39,851 bases of DNA from Chloroflexota bacterium (GCA_009841405.1 VXLV01000173.1:1-39851), one strand, 5' to 3'. Shown: positions 8,768 through 17,786, numbered from the stretch's first letter. Notes: a model not told the origin generated them from the sequence alone. A program made the numbers and translations.

Positions 8768-9058
8768 ATGTATCGCGTAAAGACCGCGAGACTGCGAGTC
8801 AAATCTGTAACGCGCCGAAAGGTAAAATCGGGCCCGCCCGGGAAGGTCAAACTCATGGTTTCAGATGAGCTAATGCGAAAGGTCATGTCTCTGGATTTGG
8901 AGGACAGGCGTCAGGTATTCTTTGCGCTGTTGCATGATCCCGAACTCAAGATCAATCCCTTCGACGCGATCAATATTCGGCAGAATGAAGAGCTGGCGTT
9001 CGCCATGCAAGAGATGCTGCTAAAGGACAAAGCTGAACGAGAGGCCGCATCTGAGTAA
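8768..9058 (+). CDS. Small conserved-looking hypothetical protein, paired with retropepsin-like gene
   Basis: A 96-aa protein that I do not recognise. The N-terminus is strongly basic (RVKTARLRVKSVTRRKVKSG), followed by a mostly helical acidic/hydrophobic part (VMSLDLEDRRQVFFALLHD, FAMQEMLLKDKAEREAASE). There is no signal peptide or membrane segment. ATG 8768 is preferred over TTG 8762. Its stop codon overlaps the start of the next gene (TAATG), so the two are almost certainly translationally coupled. The size, the basic head and the coupling resemble a two-gene toxin-antitoxin layout, but there is no recognised antitoxin fold and I do not make that call. Confidence 0.65.
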   Translation: MYRVKTARLRVKSVTRRKVKSGPPGKVKLMVSDELMRKVMSLDLEDRRQVFFALLHDPELKINPFDAINIRQNEELAFAMQEMLLKDKAEREAASE

Positions 9059-9465
9059 TGGCTAGTTTCCAGTTTACCCCGAGGTCAACCCATTCCGACA
9101 ATCTCATGGCAATGTTGCCTCTTCAGATTTCCAATGGCGCGAGATCGGCGGACGTACTCGGCATGATTGACTCGGCTTCAACCATTAATGTTCTGCCCTA
9201 TAGCCTGGGCGCGGCGTTGGGCGCCATTTGGGAGGAACAGCAAGTCATTGGCAACTTGACGGGAGCGCTTTCCCGAGTAACAGCGAGAGGTCTCGTCGTA
9301 CAAGCTAACAGCTCGGCGATCGCAGGCGCGCAAGATGTTGCTCTATTGTTTGCATGGGCGAGCACCGACGAGGTCCCGGTCCTGTTTGGCCAATTGAACT
9401 TCTTGATGGAATTCAATGTCTGCTTTTATCGCTCTCAAAACTATTTCGAGGTATGGCGCAGCTAG
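9058..9465 (+). CDS. Retropepsin-like aspartic protease family protein
   Basis: A 135-aa protein with the hallmark GMIDSASTINVLPYSLG near residues 36-52, matching the active-site segment of single-domain retropepsin-like proteins (ΦΦD-[S/T]-G-A followed by a ΨLP strand). Here the triad is D38-S-A, so the usual Gly is Ala. The second half (VPVLFGQLNFLMEFNVCFY) matches the typical ending, where a conserved Gly lies before an FL-x-F strand. Such proteins need to dimerise to form an active site. The ATG overlaps the stop of the upstream gene by 1 nt. The family call is from motif memory; activity is uncertain because of the Gly-to-Ala change. Confidence 0.65.
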   Translation: MASFQFTPRSTHSDNLMAMLPLQISNGARSADVLGMIDSASTINVLPYSLGAALGAIWEEQQVIGNLTGALSRVTARGLVVQANSSAIAGAQDVALLFAWASTDEVPVLFGQLNFLMEFNVCFYRSQNYFEVWRS

Positions 9466-9549
9466 CCGCCATGGCAGGCGATGGTATTTCGTCCAGGCCG
9501 CGCGCTGGATGCGTGACAATGCGCCATATTAGAGATTACGAGCTGACTA

Positions 9550-10941
9550 ATGCGTGACACACTCAAATCACTGCGCCGGCTGGTCGCCGACCTATTCGGC
9601 GACAACGTGCCGCTGGACCGGGCTTGGGACCGCGTCCCGCCCGAATTGATGACGCCGCGCGAGCTGCTGGTGCGGCGCAGCTCGCTGATCATGCTCTGGG
9701 GCGCGCTCGTCAATTTCGTCGCTGCGCTTGCCGTAATTGCGCTGACGGTACACGCCGGCAATCACGACCCGGCGCTCTTCCTCGAGCTGCAAACGGCGCT
9801 GCTGCGCGGCTTTGTCATCAACGCGGACGCGGCGGCGCTCCTGCTGGCGGCGGGCATCCTGTCCAATATGGCCGTCTTGCTAGTGCTGTCGGTGGTGATC
9901 CTGGCGCAAGAATTGTGGACCGTCTTTACCGCCTGGCTCTTGACCGCGCTGAATCTGGCCGCGCTCCTCGCCTTCGGATTCACCCCCGCGCTGCTGACCA
10001 TCGCGCCGCTGACGGCGGTAGGATTAATGACCCTGGGCGACTTGCGCGCCTTCCGCCTCAACCCGGTGATGGTGAAAGAACTGCGCGGGCGCATGCGCGG
10101 CGTGCGCGGCTTCGCCATTATCTCGGTCTTCCTGACGCTGATGAGTTTCTTCACGCTGCTGCTTTATTTGCTGCGCATACCGCAAGGCGGCGTCGTCGTC
10201 ACCGGCGAACTGGGTCGGCAGCTCTTCATCGGCGTGCTTTTCATCGAACTGATGCTGATCATCTTTATCGTCCCGGCGCTGACAGCCGGCGCAATCACAA
10301 GCGAGCGCGAGCGCAAGACCTATGACTTGCTGCAGACGACGCTGATCAGCAAAGCCACCTTCGTGGTCGGGAAGATGCAGTCGGCGCTGGGTTATATCGT
10401 GCTGCTGCTGCTTTCGGCGATCCCGTTGCAGAGCACCGCCTTTCTCTTCGGCGGCGTCAGCGAGCAGGAGATGCTGCTGGCGCTGCTGGTGCTGCTGGTG
10501 TCGGCGATTACCCTGGGCGCATTTGGCATGTTTTTCTCGTCCATCACCGAGCGCACGCTGGCGGCCACCATCCGCTCTTATACGGTGGCCATCGCTATCA
10601 CGGTTGGCTTGCCTCTGCTCGCGCTGATTCTCTTCCAGAACGCCTACGGCAATGTGGTCAACAATATCGCCGCCGGCGTCAGCGACAACCCCACGGTCGA
10701 AGCGACGACCATCTACCTGGACATGATCGCCACCAGCCTGAACCCGATCATGGCGACCCTGCGCTCGCAGCAGATGCTCATCGACCATCAGCAGTTGGTG
10801 ACCATGCGCGTGACGCTGGCCAGCAACGGCGCGTCCATCCCGATACTTTCGCCGTGGGTGCTGCTCACGCTGAGCTATCTCTCGGTCACGGCGCTGTTGG
10901 TGCTGGCGTCGATCCGGCGCATGGAGCGGCAGACGGGCTGA
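9550..10941 (+). CDS. ABC-2 type transporter permease
   Basis: A 463-aa polytopic membrane protein. Three hydrophobic segments lie in residues ~40-165, followed by a basic loop (VMVKELRGRMRGVRGFAI) and about six more helices. The segment PALTAGAITSERERKTYDLL is typical of ABC-2 permeases, where it connects to the ATPase coupling helix. Export of an unknown substrate across the cytoplasmic membrane is the expected role. No ATP-binding subunit is adjacent on either side, so the partner must be encoded elsewhere. No ribosome binding site is evident before ATG 9550. Confidence 0.82.
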   Translation: MRDTLKSLRRLVADLFGDNVPLDRAWDRVPPELMTPRELLVRRSSLIMLWGALVNFVAALAVIALTVHAGNHDPALFLELQTALLRGFVINADAAALLLAAGILSNMAVLLVLSVVILAQELWTVFTAWLLTALNLAALLAFGFTPALLTIAPLTAVGLMTLGDLRAFRLNPVMVKELRGRMRGVRGFAIISVFLTLMSFFTLLLYLLRIPQGGVVVTGELGRQLFIGVLFIELMLIIFIVPALTAGAITSERERKTYDLLQTTLISKATFVVGKMQSALGYIVLLLLSAIPLQSTAFLFGGVSEQEMLLALLVLLVSAITLGAFGMFFSSITERTLAATIRSYTVAIAITVGLPLLALILFQNAYGNVVNNIAAGVSDNPTVEATTIYLDMIATSLNPIMATLRSQQMLIDHQQLVTMRVTLASNGASIPILSPWVLLTLSYLSVTALLVLASIRRMERQTG

Positions 10942-10990
10942 CCGTCTCACGCTTCGTTACCGAATCCCGCGAAATCGTTCTCTCTGCATT

Positions 10991-11190
10991 CTCAGTATTC
11001 GCAAGTAAGTCTTGCAAAGAATTAACCACAGAGACCACAGAGAGCACAGAGACTGTAATGTAGGGGCGAGCCTTGGCTCGTCCGCGTTTAGGCTAGATTT
11101 TGTGGGCGACCCAGCGGGTCGCCCCTACCGCTGACAATTGTTTTGGATTCGCAAGACTTGCCTGCGATTACGTCTGTGCCTCTGTGGCGA
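10991..11190. repeat. Composite nested A/B repeat element upstream of tal-pgi
   Basis: This fills most of the 309-bp gap 10942-11250, which holds no gene. Small palindromes GCAAGTAAGTCTTGC (11001-11015) and GCAAGACTTGC (11151-11161) mark the flanks. Family-B words lie at 11025-11053 and, inverted, at 11172-11189. Inside are two family-A hairpins in opposite orientation, 11060-11084 and 11104-11128 (perfect 9-bp arms GGGCGACCC / GGGTCGCCC). The whole forms nested inverted repeats and ends just before the promoter-like TGGTAGAAT. Confidence 0.7.
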
Positions 11191-11200
11191 ATAAATATTT

Positions 11201-11209
11201 TGGTAGAAT
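11201..11209 (+). promoter_or_regulatory. Extended -10 (TGGTAGAAT) before tal-pgi
   Basis: TG-N-TAGAAT 41 nt before ATG 11251; a second candidate, TATAAG, lies at 11215-11220. No clear -35. A GGGAGA ribosome binding site-like stretch lies about 5 nt before the ATG. Confidence 0.5.
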
Positions 11210-11250
11210 GACACTATAAGCATCTCTATGAGCGCAATCGGGAGACCCTG

Positions 11251-14130
11251 ATGAGCAACCCCTTGCTGGAGATCCAGAAATTCGGCCAGAGCGCCTGGCT
11301 CGATTACATCCATCGCGACGACCTGAACGACGGCGATTTGCAGCGCCGCATCGACGAAGAGGGCGTGCTGGGCGTGACGTCGAATCCGTCGATATTTCAA
11401 AAGGCCATCGGCGATTCGGACACTTATGACGGCGCCATTTTGACCATGCTGGATCTGGAAGCGCAGGAAATCTACGAGGCGCTGGCTATTGAAGACATTC
11501 AAAACGCCACCGACCTCTTCCGCCCGATCTACGACCGCAGCGCCGGCGGCGACGGCTACGTCAGCCTGGAGGTTTCGCCTCTGCTGGCGCGCGATACGCA
11601 CGGCACGGTCGCGGAAGCCAAGCGCCTTTTCCAGACAGTCGACCGCCCCAATCTGATGATCAAGATTCCGGCCACGCCCGAGGGCATCCCGGCCATTGAA
11701 ACCGCCATCGCCGCCGGCATCAACGTTAACGTCACGCTGATATTCGCCATCGACAATTACGAGCAAGTGGCGGAAGCCTTCGTTCGAGGGCTGGAGCAGC
11801 GGCGCGCGGCCGGCGAGGATGTCACGCGCGTCGCCTCGGTGGCCAGCTTCTTCCTCAGCCGCATTGACGTCATGGTTGATCAGATCCTGGAGAACAATAT
11901 CCGCGCGGCGCAGGTGCAGTCGGACACGGCGCGCATCGCCGCTAACCGCGTGCTGTTGGGGCAGACGGCCATCGCTAACGCCAGGACCGCTTATCGCTCT
12001 TTCCAGCGCATCTTCGGGGGCGAGCGCTTCGATGAATTGCGCGCGGCCGGCGCGCAGGTCCAGCGCCCGCTCTGGGCTTCCACCGGAACCAAGAACCCGG
12101 CTTACTCCGATACGCTCTATGTCGACAACTTGATCGGCCCGCACACGGTCAACACCTTGCCGCCGGCCACGCTGGCCGCCTTTAAGGAACAGGGCGTCGT
12201 GGCCGAAACCATCACGCAAACGGGCGGACAATTCTTGCCGCCCGACGAAGTCCTCGATCGCCTGGCGGAGGTTGGCGTCGACTTGGGGCAGGTCACGTCG
12301 CGCCTGCAAGACGACGGCGTTGACGCCTTCATCGAAGCCTTTGAGACGCTGATATCGCAGGTGGCGGCCAAGCGCACGCTGCTGCGCAGCGGCATCATGG
12401 AGCGCACCAAGCTGGCGCTGGGCATTTATCACGCCGCGGTCAACCGGGCGGTTGAGCGCCTGGCCGCTGATTTCGCCAATCCGCGCCTGTGGAACAAAGA
12501 CGGCAGCCTCTGGAAAAATCACGGGCCGACGATGGAGAAGATCGTCGATCGGCTCGGTTGGCTCGACTTTAATACGACCATCGACCGCCAGCGCTTGGCG
12601 GCGCTGCAAGAGAGCGTGCGCGGCGGGCGCTTCGGTCACGTCGTGCTGCTGGGCATGGGCGGCAGTTCGCTGGCGCCGGAAGTGCTGGCCGATACTTTCG
12701 GCCCCCAAGACGGCTTCCCGCAGCTGATCGTGCTCGACAGCACCGACCCGGCGCGCATCCGCCAGGTGGAAGCGAGCATCGACATCGCGAATACGCTTTT
12801 CGTCGTCGCCAGCAAATCGGGCGGCACCATAGAAACTGTGGCGCTCGACCTTTACTTCTGGGAGAAAACCGGCGCCAATGCCGAGCAGTTTATCATCATC
12901 ACCGACCCCGGCTCCAACCTGGAACGGGTCGCGCGCAGAGAGGGCGTCCGCGACTGCTTCCTCAATCCGCCTGACATCGGCGGGCGCTACAGCGCGCTCA
13001 GTTATTTTGGCATGGTCCCCGCGGCGCTGATCGGCCTGGACCTCGATAGCTTGTGGGCCAGCGCCGATACCATGCTGGCGACAAACCGCGAGAGCATCCC
13101 CTCGGGCGTTCATCCGGGGCTGCTGCTGGGCGCGGTCATCGGCGCGCTGGCGGGCGAAGGCCGCGACAAGATCACGATCTACACATCGCAGTCGCTGACG
13201 AGCTTCGGCAATTGGGCAGAGCAGCTGCTGGCGGAGAGCCTGGGCAAAGAGGGAAAAGGCGCGCTGCCCGTGGTCGGCGCCAGCATCGGCAAGCCGCACG
13301 ATTATGTGACCGACCGACTCTTCATCTACCTGCGCGTGGACAACGACCCTGACGTCGCGGAGAAGGACGCGGCGGTGCGGGCCTTGCGCGAAGCCGGTCA
13401 CCCGCGCGTGACTGTCCGCCTGGCCGACCGCTTCGCCATCGCTGGCGAATTCTTCCGCTGGGAGTACGCGACCGCCATCGCCGGCGCTTTGCTGGGCGTT
13501 AACCCCTTTGACGAACCGAACGTCACCGAAGCCAAAAACGCGACCAAGGTGCTGCTGCAAGTCGTCGTCGAGGGGGGCAGCCTGCCCGCCGATGCGCCGC
13601 TGATGACCCGCGAAGGCCTGGAACTCTACGCCGACGAGGTCACGCTGGCGCCGCTGCGCGAGCTTTGCCACCATCACGGATTTGACGGGAGCGACGCCGT
13701 GCAAGTCATCGCCGCGCAAATGGCGGGCACCAACGCCGGCGATTATTTCGCCTTCCTCATCTACTTCACGCCGGACGCGGACGAGCGGCGCTTGATCGAG
13801 CAGATCCAGCGGCGGCTGCGCCATGTGACCAAACGCGCCGTCACGATCGGCTACGGTCCGCGTTATTTGCACAGCACTGGGCAGTATCACAAAGGCGGCG
13901 GCAATAATGGCGTCTTTTGGCAGTTGACGGCCGATGCCGCGCCCGACCTGGAGATTCCGGACATGGACCACAGCTTCGGCACGCTCTTCGCCGCGCAAGC
14001 CGCCGGCGACTTGCAGGCGCTGCACAAGCACGAGCGCCGAGCGATCCGCCTGCATCTGGCGGGCGAACGCAGCGTGGGCTTAAACAAGCTGCTGCGCGCG
14101 ATTGAATTTGTGGAGTCGCGGCGCCGCTAA
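11251..14130 (+). CDS. Bifunctional transaldolase / glucose-6-phosphate isomerase fusion
   Basis: A 959-aa cytosolic enzyme joining a transaldolase (residues ~1-365) and a phosphoglucose isomerase (~370-959). It links the non-oxidative pentose phosphate pathway to glycolysis. Transaldolase motifs are GVTSNPSIFQKAI, VSLEVSP, the Schiff-base lysine K138 in LMIKIPATPEGIPAI, and SFFLSRIDVMVD. Isomerase motifs are VLLGMGGSSLAPEVL (~465), VASKSGGTIET (~520) and AEQLLAESLGKEGKGALPVV; the tail contains HSTGQYHKGGGNNG. Both active sites look complete. Length fits fused Tal-Pgi proteins known from Chloroflexota, cyanobacteria and some others. It is monocistronic, with a strong terminator downstream. 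Confidence 0.95.
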   Translation: MSNPLLEIQKFGQSAWLDYIHRDDLNDGDLQRRIDEEGVLGVTSNPSIFQKAIGDSDTYDGAILTMLDLEAQEIYEALAIEDIQNATDLFRPIYDRSAGGDGYVSLEVSPLLARDTHGTVAEAKRLFQTVDRPNLMIKIPATPEGIPAIETAIAAGINVNVTLIFAIDNYEQVAEAFVRGLEQRRAAGEDVTRVASVASFFLSRIDVMVDQILENNIRAAQVQSDTARIAANRVLLGQTAIANARTAYRSFQRIFGGERFDELRAAGAQVQRPLWASTGTKNPAYSDTLYVDNLIGPHTVNTLPPATLAAFKEQGVVAETITQTGGQFLPPDEVLDRLAEVGVDLGQVTSRLQDDGVDAFIEAFETLISQVAAKRTLLRSGIMERTKLALGIYHAAVNRAVERLAADFANPRLWNKDGSLWKNHGPTMEKIVDRLGWLDFNTTIDRQRLAALQESVRGGRFGHVVLLGMGGSSLAPEVLADTFGPQDGFPQLIVLDSTDPARIRQVEASIDIANTLFVVASKSGGTIETVALDLYFWEKTGANAEQFIIITDPGSNLERVARREGVRDCFLNPPDIGGRYSALSYFGMVPAALIGLDLDSLWASADTMLATNRESIPSGVHPGLLLGAVIGALAGEGRDKITIYTSQSLTSFGNWAEQLLAESLGKEGKGALPVVGASIGKPHDYVTDRLFIYLRVDNDPDVAEKDAAVRALREAGHPRVTVRLADRFAIAGEFFRWEYATAIAGALLGVNPFDEPNVTEAKNATKVLLQVVVEGGSLPADAPLMTREGLELYADEVTLAPLRELCHHHGFDGSDAVQVIAAQMAGTNAGDYFAFLIYFTPDADERRLIEQIQRRLRHVTKRAVTIGYGPRYLHSTGQYHKGGGNNGVFWQLTADAAPDLEIPDMDHSFGTLFAAQAAGDLQALHKHERRAIRLHLAGERSVGLNKLLRAIEFVESRRR

Positions 14131-14158
14131 GCTGCCACATAGTCGCCGGGAAAAAGAG

Positions 14159-14186
14159 AAAGCCCGCCTCATGCGAGGCGGGCTTT
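14159..14186. terminator. Bidirectional rho-independent terminator between tal-pgi and csp
   Basis: A perfect 11-bp stem, AAAGCCCGCCT (14159-14169) with AGGCGGGCTTT (14176-14186), around a 6-nt loop. On the minus strand the stem is followed by a T-rich run (TTTCTCTTTTT). It lies between two convergent genes and can serve both. Confidence 0.9.
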
Positions 14187-14206
14187 GGCTTTGTAGACGA
14201 GTCTAC

Positions 14207-14422
14207 TTATTCAAGCACGGTCACAGCGCTGGCTTGCATGCCGCGCCGGCCCTCGACGGCAAGGAATTCTACACGCGCGCCTTCGTCAAGCGTGCGATAG
14301 CCCGTGCCCTGGATTTCCGAGTAATGTACGAACAGATCATCGCCGTTTTCCTGGGAGATGAAGCCATATCCCTTTTCGGCGTTGAACCATTTGACAGTAC
14401 CTTGCAGACGTTCTTCCGACAT
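14207..14422 (-). CDS. Cold-shock domain protein, CspA family
   Basis: A 71-aa single cold-shock domain, an RNA/ssDNA-binding OB fold that acts as an RNA chaperone. RNP1 (KGYGFIS) and RNP2 (DLFVHYS) are intact, as is the leading [14 protein letters not shown] core. Length is standard. The ATG at 14422 has a good AGGAG ribosome binding site about 8 nt upstream. The 277-bp gap upstream (14423-14699) has no gene and probably holds its promoter and a long 5' leader, common for csp genes; I could not place a convincing promoter there, although TTGACG occurs on the minus strand near 14670-14675. Confidence 0.95.
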   Translation of the reverse strand: MSEERLQGTVKWFNAEKGYGFISQENGDDLFVHYSEIQGTGYRTLDEGARVEFLAVEGRRGMQASAVTVLE

Positions 14423-14699
14423 GTTCTTGATACTCCTGATAGAGAAACGATTAACTGGGTATTGCCATCGTCTTGCCGATGAGCGCCTTCGCCCGACATG
14501 CCGGGCTTGGCGCGCGCCGCGAAGCGAGAAGCCCGCGAGCCAGCCGAAATCCGCGCCGTTGCGCAGCTTCTACACCGCTCACATTGCTCTCGGGGGGGAC
14601 TGATGGGCGCCTACCCACGGCGCCAATGTGGAGAAAACTGATCATGTGTTCCTGTTTACCACCTTGCGCGTCAAGTGTAACAGCCCGGAACGCGCCTGA

Positions 14700-16268
14700 C
14701 TAGGGCGAGTTGGAATCTGGTTGCGGTGGTTCCGTATCTGGCGATACGCGCCCCGCGATCTGCGCAAGGAACCAGCCGATGAGGATGCTGTAAAGCGGCG
14801 CGACGATGGCGTAGTAGCGTGGCTCAATGCCGGAAAATGTCGCCAGCAGCGCGAGGCAAGTCAGCAGCAGCGCGGCGGCGCAGATCAAGAGCCAGTCGCG
14901 CCGCCAGATCGCCGCAATCAGCGCGAGCGGCGTCAGGAACTTGATGGCGTTCCAGGGCGTGAAGAGCGCGCTGAACAGCGCGGCGCCCGGCCGCCACAGC
15001 CGGTGCCCGTTGTAGAGCGTACTATCCGCCGCCTGGAACCCCAGCAGATTCTCGCCGCGCCAGGTCATGTCTTCGTAGCGGTCGAGGTACATATAATCGA
15101 AGCGCGCGTCGGCTGGGTTCTGCGCCAGCGACGAGACGGTGGCGCCGATGACGCCGCGCGCGTACTGCCACAGGTCGGCCGCCACCGTCTCCCGGAGTAG
15201 CCCGGCCAGCAGCCGGTCAACCTCGCAGGGTCCCAGATACCAGTACAAGTTGGCCGGGAAATCGGTGGCGATCTCGTCCTGGATATCGCCCGGCTGCCCG
15301 GCCAGGAAGGCTTGCTTTTCGGCTTCGCCCAGCCAGCCCTCAGGAATGCTCCACAAGGCGAATTTGGCCGAATCGAGATAATTCTCGCGCGGGTTGGCCG
15401 ATGGCAGCGCCAGCAGCCGCGCGTATTCGGCCGAGTTCGGTCCATTGGAGGCGCGCGGGTAGACGTCTTTCTCGTGCAGGCTCTGCACGGCGCGAAAGGC
15501 GGAGATGCAACTCAAAGCAGTGACGCCCGTGGACGGAAGGTGGATCAGCAGGGTATAGGCGCCCAGGATGCCGCCGCTGAGCAGACCGACCAGCGCGAAT
15601 AGCGCGAATCGCTCCCGCCAGGGGATGTGTCGCCACATAACGAAACCGACGCCGAAGACCGCGACCAGCGGCGCGAAGTTATAGCGCGCCACGCTCATAA
15701 TGCCCAAGCCGACCGCGGCGATGGCGATCAGCGCGAAGCGGCGGCGCTGCGGCGCGGCCCAAGCCAGTTGCGCCAGCCAAAGCGCCCCAACTGCCGTTAG
15801 CGCGATCAGCCAGCCGGGCAGCCGCAGATGCGACCACTGCAAGGCAAAGGGATCGAGCAGAACGACCAGCGCCGTAATCAAGGCGCAGCGCCGGTCGAAA
15901 CGCCGTCGCAACATGTCATAGACAAGGAAGGGGATCGCGCCGTAGGCGGTCATCTGCAGCAGCAGAAACAGGCGATCGCCGAGCCGGCCAATGGCGCGGG
16001 TCAGCGTCCAGAACGGCGACATGATGAAGGCGTATCCAGTGTTGTAGCGGACGTTGCCGATCAGCAGATTGCCCTCGGCCAATTCGCCCAACATGTAGGT
16101 TTGCGCGGCTTGATTGTCGTCGAAGTTGGCCGCGCCCAGCGGATAGCTCAGATACATCAGGCCCTGGACCAGGAGGGACGCCAGCAGCAGGGTCAGCCAG
16201 TGGCGGCGCGCTTGTCCGCGGTTTTCGCGCGCAGGCGGCGCGTCGCCCGTGTGCGGCTTGGCGTTCAT
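14700..16268 (-). CDS. GT-C-like multispanning membrane protein (paralogue 2)
   Basis: A 522-aa membrane protein with about 10-12 hydrophobic helices and one large extracytoplasmic domain (about residues 270-400). After the first helix it has the acidic loop NFDDNQAAQ, the place where GT-C glycosyltransferases carry a catalytic Asp, followed by GNVRYNTGYAFIMSPF. It is a clear paralogue of the next upstream gene: both share DDNQAAQ, GNVRYNTGY, IPFLVYDM, LLDPF.LQW, GAYTLLIH, SNGP and LGPCE. Its ATG overlaps the upstream gene's TGA (ATGA), which fixes the start and implies coupling; a longer frame start 24 codons earlier is less likely. A glycosyltransferase using a lipid-linked sugar is plausible, but the substrate is unknown. 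Confidence 0.75.
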   Translation of the reverse strand: MNAKPHTGDAPPARENRGQARRHWLTLLLASLLVQGLMYLSYPLGAANFDDNQAAQTYMLGELAEGNLLIGNVRYNTGYAFIMSPFWTLTRAIGRLGDRLFLLLQMTAYGAIPFLVYDMLRRRFDRRCALITALVVLLDPFALQWSHLRLPGWLIALTAVGALWLAQLAWAAPQRRRFALIAIAAVGLGIMSVARYNFAPLVAVFGVGFVMWRHIPWRERFALFALVGLLSGGILGAYTLLIHLPSTGVTALSCISAFRAVQSLHEKDVYPRASNGPNSAEYARLLALPSANPRENYLDSAKFALWSIPEGWLGEAEKQAFLAGQPGDIQDEIATDFPANLYWYLGPCEVDRLLAGLLRETVAADLWQYARGVIGATVSSLAQNPADARFDYMYLDRYEDMTWRGENLLGFQAADSTLYNGHRLWRPGAALFSALFTPWNAIKFLTPLALIAAIWRRDWLLICAAALLLTCLALLATFSGIEPRYYAIVAPLYSILIGWFLAQIAGRVSPDTEPPQPDSNSP

Positions 16269-17779
16269 TGCAGGCGTCCGCCCGCGCGTTGCGCGATCTC
16301 CGCCAGGAACCAGCCGATCAGGATCGCGTACATCGGCCACAAAGAGCCGTAGAGACGCGGCTCGATATGAGCCGCCAAGGCGATCGCCAGCAGACAGGCC
16401 AGCAGCAGAAGCCCGACGGTCGCGAGCAGCCAGTCACGCCGCCATAGCGCCAGCGCCAGCGCCAGGGGCGTTAACAGCTTGATCAGGTTGACGGGCGCGA
16501 ATAGAGCGCTGAACACGGCGATGCCCGGCCGCCACACCAAATTGCCTTTGTAGAGTGCGCTATGCGCCCGTATGAAGCCCAATGCGCCGTCGTCCAGGAA
16601 CTTAATGTTCTGGACCGAATCCAGATACATGTTTTGAAATCCATCGGCCGGGGGCAGTTGCACCAGCATCACGATTATGCTCCGGCCTATTTCCACCGCC
16701 AGCGTAAGGGGATGCAAGGCGACTGCCTCGAGGTAGACCCGAGTTTGCAGGGCGCTGTTTTCACAGGGGCCCAGAAACCAATTCGGCGCCAGCGCATGAA
16801 TGGCGACTGGAATCTTGTCCGCTACGTCGCCGACGTCTTGTGCCAAGTACTCTTCGACTTCGGCAGGGCTGAACCAGGAACCGGGCTTGCGCCAATACGG
16901 AAACGTATAGGAGTAGGAACTGAGATCTTTTTCGGTCGGCAGCGCCACGAGTCGGGCGTAGTGCGCGGAATGGGGCCCATTGGATGCCAGCACCGGTATT
17001 CGTTTGTCTACGGCGCTCGCGAGAAGGGTCATGCCCGAGTGGCAGTTGAGCTGAAACGTTCCAGTGGAAGGAAAATGAATTAATAGGGTATAGGCGCCCA
17101 GGATGCCGCCGGTGATCAATGCGACCAGGCTGACAAGCGCGATGCGTTCGCCGCGCGGGATATGCCGCCAGAGCAGAAAGCTCAAGCCGAAGATCACTGC
17201 CGCCGGCGCGAAGTTCAACCGCGCCAGAATCGCCAGCCCGATCGCCAGGGCGCCCAGGGCCACTAGCGCCAGCCGTCGTCTTTGCGTGGCCGACCAGGCG
17301 CGCTCTGCCGCCCAAAGCGCGAAGACGGTTAGGAGGGCGATCAGCCAGACCGGCAGGTAAAGATGCGCCCATTGCAAGCCGAAAGGGTCCAGCAAGACCG
17401 TCAGCGCCGTGATGAGGGCGGTCAGCGGGTTGAAGCGCCGCCGCATCATGTCGTAAACGAGGAAGGGGATGGCGCTGTAAACGGTCAGCTGAACCAGCAG
17501 AAAGAAGCGGTCGTGATTTGCGCCCAGCAGACGGGTAAGCGCGTGAAAGGGCCACATCACTAGCGGGTAGCCGGTGTTGTAGCGGACGTTGCCGATGAGA
17601 AACTCGCCGCTGGCAAGTTCGTCCATCAGGAATACCTGCGCGGCTTGATTGTCGTCGCGTCCGGCGACCGGCAGCGGATAGCTGAAGTAGAGCGCGCCGC
17701 GAACCACAAGCGTCGCCAGGATTAGAATCAGCCAGTGGCGTCGCGACTGTAAGGCGAAATACGCGCGTAGGGTAGCCAT
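16265..17779 (-). CDS. GT-C-like multispanning membrane protein (paralogue 1)
   Basis: A 504-aa polytopic membrane protein, paralogous to the coupled gene downstream. The first helix (residues ~12-32) is followed by AGRDDNQAAQVFLMDELASG and GNVRYNTGYPLVMWPF, then several helices, and a soluble domain with HSG, SNGPHSAHYARLVALP and LGPCENS. The last ~100 residues form more helices ending YAILIGWFLAEIAQRAG. The start was placed at ATG 17779, because upstream codons have no support and a TATAAT lies 7 nt before it. The predicted role is a GT-C-type sugar transferase or a related polytopic envelope enzyme; this is inference from topology and the acidic first loop. Confidence 0.75.
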   Translation of the reverse strand: MATLRAYFALQSRRHWLILILATLVVRGALYFSYPLPVAGRDDNQAAQVFLMDELASGEFLIGNVRYNTGYPLVMWPFHALTRLLGANHDRFFLLVQLTVYSAIPFLVYDMMRRRFNPLTALITALTVLLDPFGLQWAHLYLPVWLIALLTVFALWAAERAWSATQRRRLALVALGALAIGLAILARLNFAPAAVIFGLSFLLWRHIPRGERIALVSLVALITGGILGAYTLLIHFPSTGTFQLNCHSGMTLLASAVDKRIPVLASNGPHSAHYARLVALPTEKDLSSYSYTFPYWRKPGSWFSPAEVEEYLAQDVGDVADKIPVAIHALAPNWFLGPCENSALQTRVYLEAVALHPLTLAVEIGRSIIVMLVQLPPADGFQNMYLDSVQNIKFLDDGALGFIRAHSALYKGNLVWRPGIAVFSALFAPVNLIKLLTPLALALALWRRDWLLATVGLLLLACLLAIALAAHIEPRLYGSLWPMYAILIGWFLAEIAQRAGGRLQ

Positions 17780-17786
17780 GACGCCA

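Noticed and set aside
11125..14055. 976-codon open frame on the minus strand
   Set aside because: It is antisense to the unmistakable tal-pgi gene; long antisense frames are expected in GC-rich, codon-biased DNA, and its translation shows no family.
14102..14482. 126-codon plus-strand frame over csp
   Set aside because: It crosses the terminator and is antisense to the cold-shock gene.
14423..14699. Possible tRNA or small RNA in the gap upstream of csp
   Set aside because: No cloverleaf or terminator-bounded unit could be recognised; the gap is more simply the csp leader and promoter.
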